Below, piece by piece: positions 7,131 to 15,100 of a stretch of 20,428 bases of DNA. The notes under the pieces are model-generated. The model worked only from the letters and a program-made list of their open reading frames with translations. It searched no databases and was not told the DNA's origin. A program made the position numbers and the translations under genes. This DNA is from an uncultured Blautia sp. (lineage in GTDB: Bacteria; Bacillota; Clostridia; Lachnospirales; Lachnospiraceae), in NCBI RefSeq assembly GCF_934424005.1, contig NZ_CAKRXI010000044.1, positions 1 to 20,428 of the forward strand, written 5' to 3'. Each line of letters starts with the position of its first letter. Within the stretch, counting starts at the first letter, position 1.

Positions 7131-8374
7131 AATCTCACCTGTTCTGTTTTAGCTTTGATTTTCTTTTCTCTCTTCTTTTCCCAACGATCTACAACTGTTG
7201 ACACTGATAAATCGCCAAGGACATTCAGAGAACTTGTTCCCATATCAAAGAATCTGTAAAATGCACTTACAATTGCAATCATTTCCAATGGCAGATTCAT
7301 CGCAGTTGCCACAACGATCAATCGCATAATTCCGCCACCAGGAAGACCTGTACTTCCGGTACATACTGCTGTAGTCAGTATGATACAGTTAAAAATCTGT
7401 CCCAGAGTCATATCCATTCCCATTGCCTGTGCACAAAAAAGCATAACAACACCAGAAAGAATCGCACCACCATCTGAGTTGATTGTTGAACCCAGAGGAA
7501 TCGAAAAACTGCAGAGTTTTTCATCAATGCCCAATTTTTCTTCTGCTACTTTTAAGGTTACAGGAACAGTTGCAGTTGCACTGCAGGTGCTCATTGCAGT
7601 AAGCCAGCTTTCTGAAGTTCTTTTAATAAACGAAATTGGATTAATTCCTGAAATAATCCATACTGCCAGTAGATAAATACAGAAAATATGTAAAAAGCAT
7701 CCCAGATAAAAGGTTCCCAATAATTTAAGTATATGAGAAATCAGAGAAATTCCATAGGATCCCATCGCAGAAGCCATCAGACAAAATACACCAATTGGTG
7801 CCAGTTTCATCACCATTCCGATAATGTACATAAACACTTCACTCATATTTACAGTCCACTGGATGATCGCTTTGCTCGCTTCATTGTGCATGCAAACCAG
7901 TGCAATTCCAATCAGAAGAGAAATAATAAGCACCTGCATCATATTCCCCTCTGAAAATGACTGGAACATATTTTTTGATATCAGTGAAGTAAAGAAATCT
8001 TCTACACCTGGAAATTCTGCTGCTTCCAGCTGTTCTGTTTCCATAGAGAAATTAAATCCGATTCCCGGTCTGAACACTTTTCCCACACCGATTCCAATAA
8101 AAGATGCAACTACCGTTGTTGCCACATATAAGATAAATATCTTACTTCCTATTCTTCCCAGTGTTTTCGGATCCTCTACACTAGATACTCCTTTTATGAC
8201 AAGAGTTACTACAACAGGTACAATAAACATCTTAATCATGTTTAGCCACATGTTTCCGATAAATTCAATTTTTGTAGCTTTTTCACCAATCAGAATTCCC
8301 AATACAGAACCAGCAACCATAGCCAGAAATATCTGTGTTGGAAGCGACATTTTTTTCTTTGAAAATACCTTCAT
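7127..8374 (-). CDS. SDF-family Na+-coupled amino acid symporter
   Basis: A roughly 415-residue member of the dicarboxylate/amino acid:cation symporter family (GltP/GltPh/SstT fold), with about eight membrane helices and two re-entrant hairpins. Seen are the serine/threonine-rich hairpin CSATATVPVT (about 264-273), NSDGG (about 299-303, the family's NMDGT sodium site), GLPGGG in the second hairpin, and DMGTSSLNVLGD (about 377-388). In GltPh the last motif reads DMGRTMVNVTGD, whose arginine binds the acidic side chain; here it is threonine, while the aspartate that binds the amino group is kept. A neutral amino acid is therefore the better guess. An ATG at 8395 overlaps the racemase-like stop, but AGGGGG lies 8 bases before the ATG at 8374, which I prefer. 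Confidence 0.88.
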   Translation of the reverse strand: MKVFSKKKMSLPTQIFLAMVAGSVLGILIGEKATKIEFIGNMWLNMIKMFIVPVVVTLVIKGVSSVEDPKTLGRIGSKIFILYVATTVVASFIGIGVGKVFRPGIGFNFSMETEQLEAAEFPGVEDFFTSLISKNMFQSFSEGNMMQVLIISLLIGIALVCMHNEASKAIIQWTVNMSEVFMYIIGMVMKLAPIGVFCLMASAMGSYGISLISHILKLLGTFYLGCFLHIFCIYLLAVWIISGINPISFIKRTSESWLTAMSTCSATATVPVTLKVAEEKLGIDEKLCSFSIPLGSTINSDGGAILSGVVMLFCAQAMGMDMTLGQIFNCIILTTAVCTGSTGLPGGGIMRLIVVATAMNLPLEMIAIVSAFYRFFDMGTSSLNVLGDLSVSTVVDRWEKKREKKIKAKTEQVRL

Positions 8375-8391
8375 TCCTTTATCCCCCTGTA

Positions 8392-9594
8392 TCATAATTC
8401 TTCTATTTCATATCCACGTGCTACTGCAACTTCTTTACCATTTTCTATATAAAGTCTTTCAACATGTTCCGGGATTGAAGTCCAGAAATATGGAATCACC
8501 TGTCCCCACAGTTCCATTAACTGCTCACGTGTAATTTCTTCATCGCCCTGTTTTCCCATAATTACAACTTCATCTCCTGGCTGTGCTTCCGGGATATCCG
8601 TCAAGTCTACAGTAGTATGTTCCAGGGACATGGACACACATACCGGTGCTTTTTTGCCTCGAATCAAAACATAGCCTTTCGCCTGTGTACGGGCAATTCC
8701 GTCTGATACTCCCGCTGCCACAATTCCAATACGAAGCGGTTTGTCCAGCCTGCAGGCCGAATATCCCTGTCCAAATTTTCCCCCTGTTGTTTCTTTTACG
8801 ATCAGCAGACGGCTCTTCCATGCTGTCATTGCAGGCTGCAGATCCGGACATCCTTCTTTCAGTTTTCCATTTTCCCTGATTTCAACCGGTGAATATCCCC
8901 AGATTCCACGTCCCGGACACATCCCATTTAATCTCATATCCGGATATACGATTCCCCCAGGTGTATTAACGAGCTGTGCAAATGGGATGTGGATTCCATA
9001 TTTTTCAAGTTCGTCCAAAGCTGTTTTGAAACGACTGTACTGCCAGTCCGGATAATCTCTTTTGCTTTCGTCCCATCCTGCATATGCAAAATGACTGTAA
9101 AGACCATCTACTGTAATTCCCGGATATTCACTGATTTCCCTTATCATTTCTGGTGCCTCTTCTGAATTGATTCCAAGACGGCCACGTCCTGTTTCCATTT
9201 TTACAAAAACACCCATCTTCTTACCGGCTGCTACTGCTGCATCTGATACTGCCTTTGCCTGGAACGCATACATAACGGTCGGGGTCAGGTCATTCTCTAC
9301 ATACAGATCTACCACTTCTTCTACCAGATTGCTTGCAAAAACAACAATTTTGCATTTTACTCCAGCTTTTCTTACATGAATTGCTTCATCAATATTTCCA
9401 ACTGCAAGTACTTTTGCTCCTGCTTCTTCAAGAGCTTTACATGCCATGATCACTCCGTGTCCATACCCATTCGCCTTAACTGCCGGCATGATAATCACGT
9501 TGTCTCCTGCCATTCTCTGAATTTCTTTGAAATTGTTTTTAATGCGGCCAAGATCAATTTCCAGCCAGCATGCTCTGTGAAATTTATTATACAT
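8392..9594 (-). CDS. Alanine-racemase-fold PLP enzyme, catalytically divergent
   Basis: The 400-residue fold-type III PLP protein has an N-terminal barrel and a C-terminal beta domain. The cofactor lysine is K40 in PAVKANGYGHG, and KMETGRGRLG (about 132-140) matches the family. Two usual racemase residues appear lost: the second catalytic base, tyrosine in GYxDG, is V296 in AAGVSDG, and the M-D pair of the substrate pocket is M322-S323 in VSMS. So it is probably not a simple alanine racemase. It could be a one-base lyase, dehydratase or epimerase acting on an amino acid. It is the first gene of the operon, with AAAAGGAG before its ATG, and diverges from a LysR gene. It is about 20-30 residues longer than most alanine racemases. 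An automatic label of alanine racemase would be questionable. Confidence 0.85.
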   Translation of the reverse strand: MYNKFHRACWLEIDLGRIKNNFKEIQRMAGDNVIIMPAVKANGYGHGVIMACKALEEAGAKVLAVGNIDEAIHVRKAGVKCKIVVFASNLVEEVVDLYVENDLTPTVMYAFQAKAVSDAAVAAGKKMGVFVKMETGRGRLGINSEEAPEMIREISEYPGITVDGLYSHFAYAGWDESKRDYPDWQYSRFKTALDELEKYGIHIPFAQLVNTPGGIVYPDMRLNGMCPGRGIWGYSPVEIRENGKLKEGCPDLQPAMTAWKSRLLIVKETTGGKFGQGYSACRLDKPLRIGIVAAGVSDGIARTQAKGYVLIRGKKAPVCVSMSLEHTTVDLTDIPEAQPGDEVVIMGKQGDEEITREQLMELWGQVIPYFWTSIPEHVERLYIENGKEVAVARGYEIEEL

Positions 9595-9676
9595 AGTTTT
9601 TCTCCTTTTATTGTGTTTTCCTGAGTATAAGATTTTTCATCAGCGCTGATTGAATCCTGAATCTTTTGTTCTCTTC

Positions 9677-9755
9677 TTGATAATATCAGTATACATATGT
9701 TATGATATTTTTACCAATATAAATATATTTATCGCAACTATTTACATATATAAAT
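9677..9755. promoter_or_regulatory. Overlapping divergent promoters and LysR sites
   Basis: Plus strand: TTGATA (9677-9682) and TATGAT (9701-9706), 18 apart, with an extended -10 TG, serve the LysR gene. Minus strand: TTGGTA (9717-9712) and TATACT (9693-9688), 18 apart, also with TG, serve the operon. A 26-bp imperfect dyad (9683-9708, arms ATATCA and TGATAT) covers both. A second dyad at 9740-9755 (ATTTA-N6-TAAAT, T-N11-A form) is centred about 66 bases upstream of the predicted operon start. The region is AT-rich, so some symmetry may be chance. Confidence 0.5.
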
Positions 9756-9770
9756 AATCAAGGAGGCACT

Positions 9771-10718
9771 ATGTTTAAATACCTGGATTATATCTACGTT
9801 GTATATAAAGAACAAAATTTCAGCCGTGCAGCAGAAAAACTTTTTATCTCCCAATCTTCATTAAGTCTGACAATCAAACATGCGGAAGAAGAAATCGGGG
9901 CGGAAATTTTTAACAGAAAAACAAAGCCTGTATCTCTTACAGACTTTGGTAAAGAATATATCAAAGCATGTGAACAGATTCTTTATCTTAGAAGTGAATT
10001 AGAAAATTACGTATATGATATGAATAACCTACGCAAAGGAACCATCAGCATTGGTGCTGGAAATTTTTTTGCAACATATCTTATTGCACCTTTTGTTGGT
10101 CATTTTAAGAAACAATATCCAAATATCAATATCAATCTTGTAGAAAATCGGTCTGCTGATTTAAAGCCCCTGCTTGAGAAAGGTGATCTTGATCTGGTAA
10201 TTTCAAATGCCGATTTCAAATCACCAGTTCTTGAATCACAAAAGCTATTCGATGAACGCCTTATGCTTACTATACCGACAAATATGATCAACAGCAAGGA
10301 ACTTCCATTCTGCTCCTTATCTATCCCAGACCTTATCAAGCGAAACTATGAAACTGCCTTTCCAGGTATTTTAAATATTCTTCAGGATATCCCCTTCATC
10401 GGACTCCGTCCTGGAAATGACACCCGTATTCGAACTGATCAGATATATAAAGAGCGTCAGTTAACACCACAATATTTTATGGAATTGGATCAGTCCTCTA
10501 CAGCTTTTATTATTGCATCCAATCAAGGAGGTGCCTGCATTGTCTCCGATACTGTAATCCGAACTCTTTGGAGTGGGCAAAAAATCAGCATTTTTAACTT
10601 GGACACCCCCTATGCCAGTCGAAATGTCTGTGTCTATACAAATGCTTCTAAACACAAAACGGTTATTTTGCAGAAATTTCTGGAACTTTTTTTCAAAGAA
10701 GCTCCTGGGATACTGTAA
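9771..10718 (+). CDS. LysR-family regulator of the divergent operon
   Basis: The 315-residue LysR protein has its helix-turn-helix at about residues 3-60, with core FSRAAEKLFISQSSLSLTIKHAE, and an effector-binding domain from about residue 90, beginning after RKGTISIGAG. AAGGAGG lies 6 bases before the ATG. It is transcribed away from the PLP-enzyme/symporter/aconitase operon from a promoter that overlaps the operon promoter. That arrangement typically means an activator that also represses itself and responds to a pathway intermediate. The inducer is probably the transported compound or a product, which is inference from layout only. The stop is followed by no clear terminator. Confidence 0.93.
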   Translation: MFKYLDYIYVVYKEQNFSRAAEKLFISQSSLSLTIKHAEEEIGAEIFNRKTKPVSLTDFGKEYIKACEQILYLRSELENYVYDMNNLRKGTISIGAGNFFATYLIAPFVGHFKKQYPNININLVENRSADLKPLLEKGDLDLVISNADFKSPVLESQKLFDERLMLTIPTNMINSKELPFCSLSIPDLIKRNYETAFPGILNILQDIPFIGLRPGNDTRIRTDQIYKERQLTPQYFMELDQSSTAFIIASNQGGACIVSDTVIRTLWSGQKISIFNLDTPYASRNVCVYTNASKHKTVILQKFLELFFKEAPGIL

Positions 10719-10729
10719 TATTCATCCTA

Positions 10730-10862
10730 CTATATTTCATCCAAACAGTCTTTCAGTTTTCTGAGCATGACCTCTCCAACCGTCACCGCATCTTCCACGC
10801 TCAAATAATGTTCTGCATTGCCATGGAGGAACAATTTTCCAGTAGTGGGAAATTCATCTTTT
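10730..10862 (-). pseudogene. Unrecognised C-terminal gene remnant
   Basis: A stop-free minus-strand stretch encodes about 43 residues that look like a real protein tail, running from DEFPTTGKLFLHGNAEHYL through EDAVTVGEVMLRKL to a TAG at 10732-10730. Codon choice looks like that of true genes. There is no start codon with a ribosome site; the frame runs back into the end of the hydrolase remnant in a different frame. I do not recognise the family. It is best seen as the leftover end of a gene whose front was deleted together with part of this region. Confidence 0.35.
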
Positions 10863-10863
10863 T

Positions 10864-11296
10864 CTATTGCTCTGCAAAAAAATGCTCCTTCGCATACGCA
10901 AACTGCCGATTGAACTTCTCTGCTGCCTGGCGGCTGATTTCCAGTTCCGGGTACATCATGTCGAAGGCGTGGATGTTGCTGTGGTAAATGTCCAGTTCTG
11001 CGTGGATGTTGTTTTTCTTCAGTTTATGTATGTATTGCACAGTTTCTGCAAAAAACGGCTCTCCATCTCCTACAAACGTGTAGGCTGGCGGCAGACCGGA
11101 AAAGTCTGTACATCTTGCAGGGGCAGCATATATCGGTATCTTGTTTTTGTCAGTATTTCGCAGATACATTTTCCAGGCAAAATGATTTTTCCGTGTATTC
11201 CAGACTTTGCCGTGATTATCCCGGGATGTCTCTGCCCTCCGAAGGTATCTTGATTTTTTTCACGCAAATATCTCTGTCGGGTTTCATTGATTGCAT
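10864..11296 (-). pseudogene. Alpha/beta hydrolase with internal deletion
   Basis: A ribosome site, AAGGAG, overlaps the stop of the DUF4186 gene and leads to an ATG at 11296. That frame encodes only 26 residues (MQSMKPDRDICVKKIKIPSE, then GRDIPG) and stops at 11216. In another frame, from about 11220 to 10864, comes the C-terminal part of an acetylesterase-type hydrolase: VWNTRKNHFAWKMYLRN, YAAPARCTDFSGLPPAYTFV, then GDGEPF with the acid residue, and HAFDM with the catalytic histidine. The central region with the HGGG oxyanion motif and nucleophile GxSxG is absent. Intact relatives are about 300 residues, so roughly half the gene was lost by a deletion that also shifted the frame. The protein cannot be functional as a hydrolase. 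Confidence 0.75.
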
Positions 11297-11308
11297 GTAT
11301 GCTTCTCC

Positions 11309-11695
11309 TTACATTGTCAGTCTGTCCTGAAACAGTTCCATCTCCCGCCGGATCCAGGTCATGATCACGTCCACGAGATAGTCCTGCTGTATCTGGCTCA
11401 GTTGTTTTCCCGGCTGGATCTTGTGCCATTTCTTAATGCAGCCACGGCAGCATGTCGCTGTCGCATGCTGTGCGATAAATACAGGATGACCGCGCATTGG
11501 GGTCTGTTTTCCATCGTTTAGGATCACTGCCGGTGCTTCGCGCTTTGCGATAAAATCACGTGCATGCTCTTCTATTTTATCTAGCCCTTTGCTGTTGATA
11601 TAGTCAATATCTGTCTGTTTCAGATGAAATCTGCTTCGGAATGTCGACTTCCCCAGATTTTCAAAAAGCTGTTTGTACCATTCGTCTTTTGTCAT
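11309..11695 (-). CDS. DUF4186 family protein
   Basis: The 128-residue soluble protein matches the DUF4186 family throughout. Conserved stretches include STFRSRFHLKQTDIDYINSKG, with the variant leading KGLDKI and HARDFIAKR, then NDGKQTPMRGHPVFIAQHAT and TCCRGCIKKWHKI. The CCRGC cysteines with nearby histidines look able to bind a metal or cofactor; no biochemical role is known to me. The frame is open further upstream, but the conserved part starts at the ATG at 11695, which I chose; its ribosome site is weak (AGGCG). It lies just after the dipeptidase terminator and just before the broken hydrolase, whose ribosome site overlaps its stop codon, so the two were once a coupled pair. Confidence 0.85.
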   Translation of the reverse strand: MTKDEWYKQLFENLGKSTFRSRFHLKQTDIDYINSKGLDKIEEHARDFIAKREAPAVILNDGKQTPMRGHPVFIAQHATATCCRGCIKKWHKIQPGKQLSQIQQDYLVDVIMTWIRREMELFQDRLTM

Positions 11696-11725
11696 AATTT
11701 TCGCCTGCCCTACTTTGTGGATAAC

Positions 11726-11758
11726 AAAAGAAGGACATGGCAAACTCCACCATGTCCT
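11726..11758 (-). terminator. Terminator after the dipeptidase gene
   Basis: On the minus strand AGGACATGG and CCATGTCCT form a 9-bp stem (11758-11750 with 11740-11732) around a 9-base loop, followed by TTCTTTTG. It lies about 10 bases after the dipeptidase stop and ends the operon, although the T run is imperfect. Confidence 0.7.
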
Positions 11759-11768
11759 CCTGTCACCT

Positions 11769-13127
11769 TTAGATTGCAAGAAGATTCTTGATTGCTTCCA
11801 TATAAATAAGCACAGCCTCTTCCATTCCAGATACAAGAATAAACTCATCTGCGCCGTGGATGCGGTAGTCGATTCCCGGCATTTCCGGTCCAAATGCAAT
11901 GATGTTTTTGAGTGACTTCGCATAAGTACCGCCACCGATTACCATCGGCTTGTTCTCTGTATCACCTGTCACATCTACATATGCCTTGTACAGAGCGTTT
12001 ACGAGCGGGGATTCTCTCGGGAAGAACAACGCATCACCGATCATGTGAACCTCGATATGTCCGTTTTCGTCTTCCAGTCTGTCCGCACACATCTTGCGGA
12101 CTTCATCTGCTTTAAGTGTGACCGGTACACGAATATCGATCGTACTGGAGATCACGCCATCCTCTGTCTTGACAATTCCGTTGCACAATGTCAGCTCACC
12201 AAATTCATCTGCAAACTTAAGTCCAAGACCAGAACCATCGCAGGCTGTGCCGATATGTTCATTATAGAATTTCACATAGTCATCTTCAAAGCCGGCCTTA
12301 GCAAGACATTCAAATGTCACACCTGCTGCATTGACGCCAAGAGTCGGTGTGCTGGCATGTGCAGGAACACCCTTTGCATAAATGCTGATCTCGCCATTCT
12401 CTTCTGTCACTTTATATTCCTGAAGTTTTGTTTCTGCAAAAGCTGCTTCCAGTTTGTCCTTCAGTCCTGCTTCTGCCGGAACGACTGTATTGCAGGTATC
12501 ACATACAGCGTTAGAAACAAAACCACCGTTCATGGAAATAATCTTCGTATTCTTAGAATATGCAGTCATCATCGCCATGCCCTTCTCACCGTGAATGCAC
12601 GGGAAGTTTGCATCCGGGGTGAATCCGCAGGATACTTCTTCAGCAACTTCATTGTAATGTTCCATACATTTAGAACCAGTCTCTTCGTTACATCCCATGA
12701 TCAGACGAACTCTCTTATTGAGTTTTACGCCGGAATCACGGAGAAGTTTCATTGCATAAAGAGCTTCCAGAACCGGTCCCTTGTCATCTGTAGTTCCACG
12801 TCCATAAACATGGTCACTTTCTCTGGTAAGTTTAAACGGATCATAAGTCCAGTCACCGCCGACCGGAACGATATCAAGATGTCCTGCAATACCAACGATT
12901 TCTTCGCCCTCACCCATCTCAGCATAACCACAGTAATTGTCCAGGTTTACGGTCTTGAATCCAAGTTCATCAGCAATCTTAAGTGCTTCCTCAAGTACCT
13001 TTGCCGGACCTTCTCCAAATGGCTTTCCTTCTGCTGGAGTTCCAAGCTGTGAATCGATTGCAACCAGTCTTCCGAGATTTGTCAGCATTTCATCTGTTAA
13101 TCCATGAATTTCTTCTTTAATGCTCAT
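11769..13127 (-). CDS. pepV: M20-family dipeptidase PepV
   Basis: The 452-residue di-zinc aminopeptidase of the M20 clan (PepV/Sapep type) is predicted to split dipeptides in the cytoplasm, supplying amino acids. Metal-site motifs are visible in order: AGHLDIVPVG (H83, D85), GTTDDKGP (D114/D115), CNEETGS (E148/E149), TPDANFP, and RIHGADEF near the C-terminus, which supplies the last histidine. The lid insertion between the two catalytic halves is of normal size. The long opening SIKEEIHGLTDEMLTNLGRL is typical. I chose ATG at 13127 because GGAGG lies 8 bases before it; an upstream in-frame TTG overlaps that site. It is the last gene of the minus-strand operon and is followed by a terminator. 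Confidence 0.93.
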   Translation of the reverse strand: MSIKEEIHGLTDEMLTNLGRLVAIDSQLGTPAEGKPFGEGPAKVLEEALKIADELGFKTVNLDNYCGYAEMGEGEEIVGIAGHLDIVPVGGDWTYDPFKLTRESDHVYGRGTTDDKGPVLEALYAMKLLRDSGVKLNKRVRLIMGCNEETGSKCMEHYNEVAEEVSCGFTPDANFPCIHGEKGMAMMTAYSKNTKIISMNGGFVSNAVCDTCNTVVPAEAGLKDKLEAAFAETKLQEYKVTEENGEISIYAKGVPAHASTPTLGVNAAGVTFECLAKAGFEDDYVKFYNEHIGTACDGSGLGLKFADEFGELTLCNGIVKTEDGVISSTIDIRVPVTLKADEVRKMCADRLEDENGHIEVHMIGDALFFPRESPLVNALYKAYVDVTGDTENKPMVIGGGTYAKSLKNIIAFGPEMPGIDYRIHGADEFILVSGMEEAVLIYMEAIKNLLAI

Positions 13128-13189
13128 TATTATTTCCTCCAAATTATATTTTCTACTATAATTCTTTATTCAATATACACTTTTTTTGC

Positions 13190-13672
13190 TTACATCACAA
13201 GTGCCTGTAATTTTTCGAATACCATATCCGTATACATCTGCTTGATCTCATGACGGGTCATTCCAGTAACCTCTGCATGTACCTCATAGGTATTTACTTT
13301 ATCTTTTACCCGAATACAAAAATACACAACACCTTGTACGCTGTCTGCATTATTCGGATCAAGATTTCCGGTTGTTCCCGTTATTCCAATGGCAATATCT
13401 GTTCGTAATTTTTCCTGCACTGTTTCTGCCATTGCTTCTGCGCATTCTTTTGAATATACACCGTATTTCCGGATGATTTCTTCATTCACTCCGATAAAAA
13501 TTTTTGTCTCATTCAGATACGTGACATATCCTCCTGGAAAGATTGCCGATGCACCTTCGGTATCTGTGATCGTGGATGCAATCATGCCTGATGTGCAGCT
13601 CTCCATCGTGGAAATGGTCGTATGTGTATTGATCAATTTCTTAATGATACTATCTTTTTGTGTCTGTTCCAT
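13190..13672 (-). CDS. CinA C-terminal family nicotinamide-nucleotide amidohydrolase (PncC-like)
   Basis: The product is about 160 residues, the length of the stand-alone CinA C-terminal domain, which hydrolyses nicotinamide mononucleotide to nicotinate mononucleotide in pyridine nucleotide salvage. Family motifs are present: STMESCTSGMIAS with the putative nucleophile serine at about 25, FPGGYVTYLNETK, and IGITGTTGN. The usual SCTGG reads SCTSG, a mild change. The ATG at 13672 has GAGAG upstream; an earlier in-frame TTG at 13693 has no ribosome site. The MATE gene ends 59 bases upstream and the dipeptidase starts 62 bases downstream, all in the same direction, so they are probably co-transcribed. 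Confidence 0.88.
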   Translation of the reverse strand: MEQTQKDSIIKKLINTHTTISTMESCTSGMIASTITDTEGASAIFPGGYVTYLNETKIFIGVNEEIIRKYGVYSKECAEAMAETVQEKLRTDIAIGITGTTGNLDPNNADSVQGVVYFCIRVKDKVNTYEVHAEVTGMTRHEIKQMYTDMVFEKLQALVM

Positions 13673-13731
13673 ATGCTCTGTCTCTCGATCCAATTCAAAT
13701 TTCTGTTGCTATTATAGCAAAGTTTTATTAT

Positions 13732-15072
13732 TCAGGCAAATTTACGGATATTAATATAATAACTGATCACAAGTAGAATCGTTGCCCCGCTCCATGCCGC
13801 AATCTCCGCATAAAAGATACCATTCTGTCCAACCAGTTTTGGAAGCAGCAGCGCTACTCCAACTCTGACAAAGAACTCCACCACTCCACTCATCATCGGA
13901 ATCATTGTATTTCCAAGTCCCTGCAGTGCAGAACGATATACATACAGAAAATATAAAATGCACAGACAGGATGCCATAATAGAAAGGTAATGCCAGGCAA
14001 TTGAAATCACCTGATCTGCCTGCTGTGGATCTCCGGAAATAAACATTGAAAGCAGTGTTTTTCCAAAGAGGAACATTATGATACTGATAAATGCTGAAGT
14101 CAGAAACGCCAAAAATGCACTTGCATGAACGCCCTTTTTGATTCGTCTGATCTCTCCTGCTCCCAGATTCTGTCCAACATAGGAAACCACTGCATAGCCA
14201 TAGGAAATCGCAGCCATTTCCAATACTCCATAAAGCTTATTAGTCGCAGTAAATCCGGCAACAAACAAAAAGCCATATCCATTGATGACAAACTGAACAG
14301 CCAGACCACCCACAGAAATAATCACATCCTGAAACAAGATCGGCGCACCCAGTCCAAATAGCTTTCGATTCAATCCGGGAACTCTTTCAAAATCACTTCT
14401 GTCCGTATGTACAATATCTATTTTTCGAACTACCATAAAACAATAAAGTGCAGAAAAAGCCTGCGCTGTAACGGTCGCCATTGCTGCTCCCGCGACACCC
14501 CAGTTAAGACCTGCAACTAAAACAAGATCCAGTACTACATTGATCAGTGATGCTATGATCATTGCAATCAACGGCGTACGACTGTTCCCAAGGGCACGCA
14601 GCACAGATGCAAAAATATTGTAAGCTGCAACGATCGGAATACCGCAGAATACGATTCGCAGGTAGATCAGAGACATCCCGATAATATTATCCGGAGTATT
14701 CAGTAAAACAAGAATCCATCTGGCAGCAAGCTGACTGACAAGTAATAACAATACCGCAGTGACCGCCGTAAGCAGATAACTGTGTGCAACTGTTTTTTTC
14801 AGATTCCCCCATTTCTTTGCTCCATAATGCTGTGAGATCAGAATAGAAAATCCCTGTGTTACACCAGTCGAAACACCAAGAACCATCCACATGATCCATT
14901 CAACTGCCCCCAGGGCGGCAAGTGCCTGCACACCGGCAACCTGACCGACAACGATCGTATCCACCATGGTATATAATTGCTGAAAAATATTTCCCAGCAT
15001 CAGTGGCACTGCAAAAAGCAGAATCAGTTTTGCCGGAGAACCTTTTGTCATATCACGAACCTGAGCTGACAT
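13732..15072 (-). CDS. MATE family efflux transporter
   Basis: The 446-residue integral membrane protein has twelve predicted helices in two halves. It would export organic cations or drugs, driven by Na+ or H+. The opening RDMTKGSPAKLILLFAVPLM followed by LGNIFQQLYTMVDTIVVGQ is the standard MATE start, and the second half repeats the pattern around NRKLFGLGAPILFQDVI. The ATG at 15072 lies after GGAGGTTTTT; an ATG twelve bases earlier overlaps the ribosome site. It follows the pseudouridine synthase by 28 bases. Substrate specificity cannot be told from the sequence. Confidence 0.93.
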   Translation of the reverse strand: MSAQVRDMTKGSPAKLILLFAVPLMLGNIFQQLYTMVDTIVVGQVAGVQALAALGAVEWIMWMVLGVSTGVTQGFSILISQHYGAKKWGNLKKTVAHSYLLTAVTAVLLLLVSQLAARWILVLLNTPDNIIGMSLIYLRIVFCGIPIVAAYNIFASVLRALGNSRTPLIAMIIASLINVVLDLVLVAGLNWGVAGAAMATVTAQAFSALYCFMVVRKIDIVHTDRSDFERVPGLNRKLFGLGAPILFQDVIISVGGLAVQFVINGYGFLFVAGFTATNKLYGVLEMAAISYGYAVVSYVGQNLGAGEIRRIKKGVHASAFLAFLTSAFISIIMFLFGKTLLSMFISGDPQQADQVISIAWHYLSIMASCLCILYFLYVYRSALQGLGNTMIPMMSGVVEFFVRVGVALLLPKLVGQNGIFYAEIAAWSGATILLVISYYINIRKFA

Positions 15073-15100
15073 AAAAACCTCCATACTTCTATCTTTTTAT

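Noticed and set aside
7824..8534. A 236-codon plus-strand frame opposite the symporter and PLP-enzyme genes
   Set aside because: It spans the junction of two real genes on the other strand and has no signal of its own.
11070..11429. A 119-codon minus-strand frame across the hydrolase remnant and the end of DUF4186
   Set aside because: It overlaps DUF4186 in another frame and crosses the deletion scar; the hydrolase residues read correctly in two other frames.
12045..13052. A 335-codon open frame on the plus strand opposite the dipeptidase gene
   Set aside because: It mirrors the codon pattern of a clear PepV gene, has unusual cysteine-rich composition, no ribosome site and no recognisable domain.
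13128..13189. A perfect TATAAT upstream of the dipeptidase gene
   Set aside because: It lies so close to the ribosome site that transcription would start within it, and no -35 element is at suitable distance.
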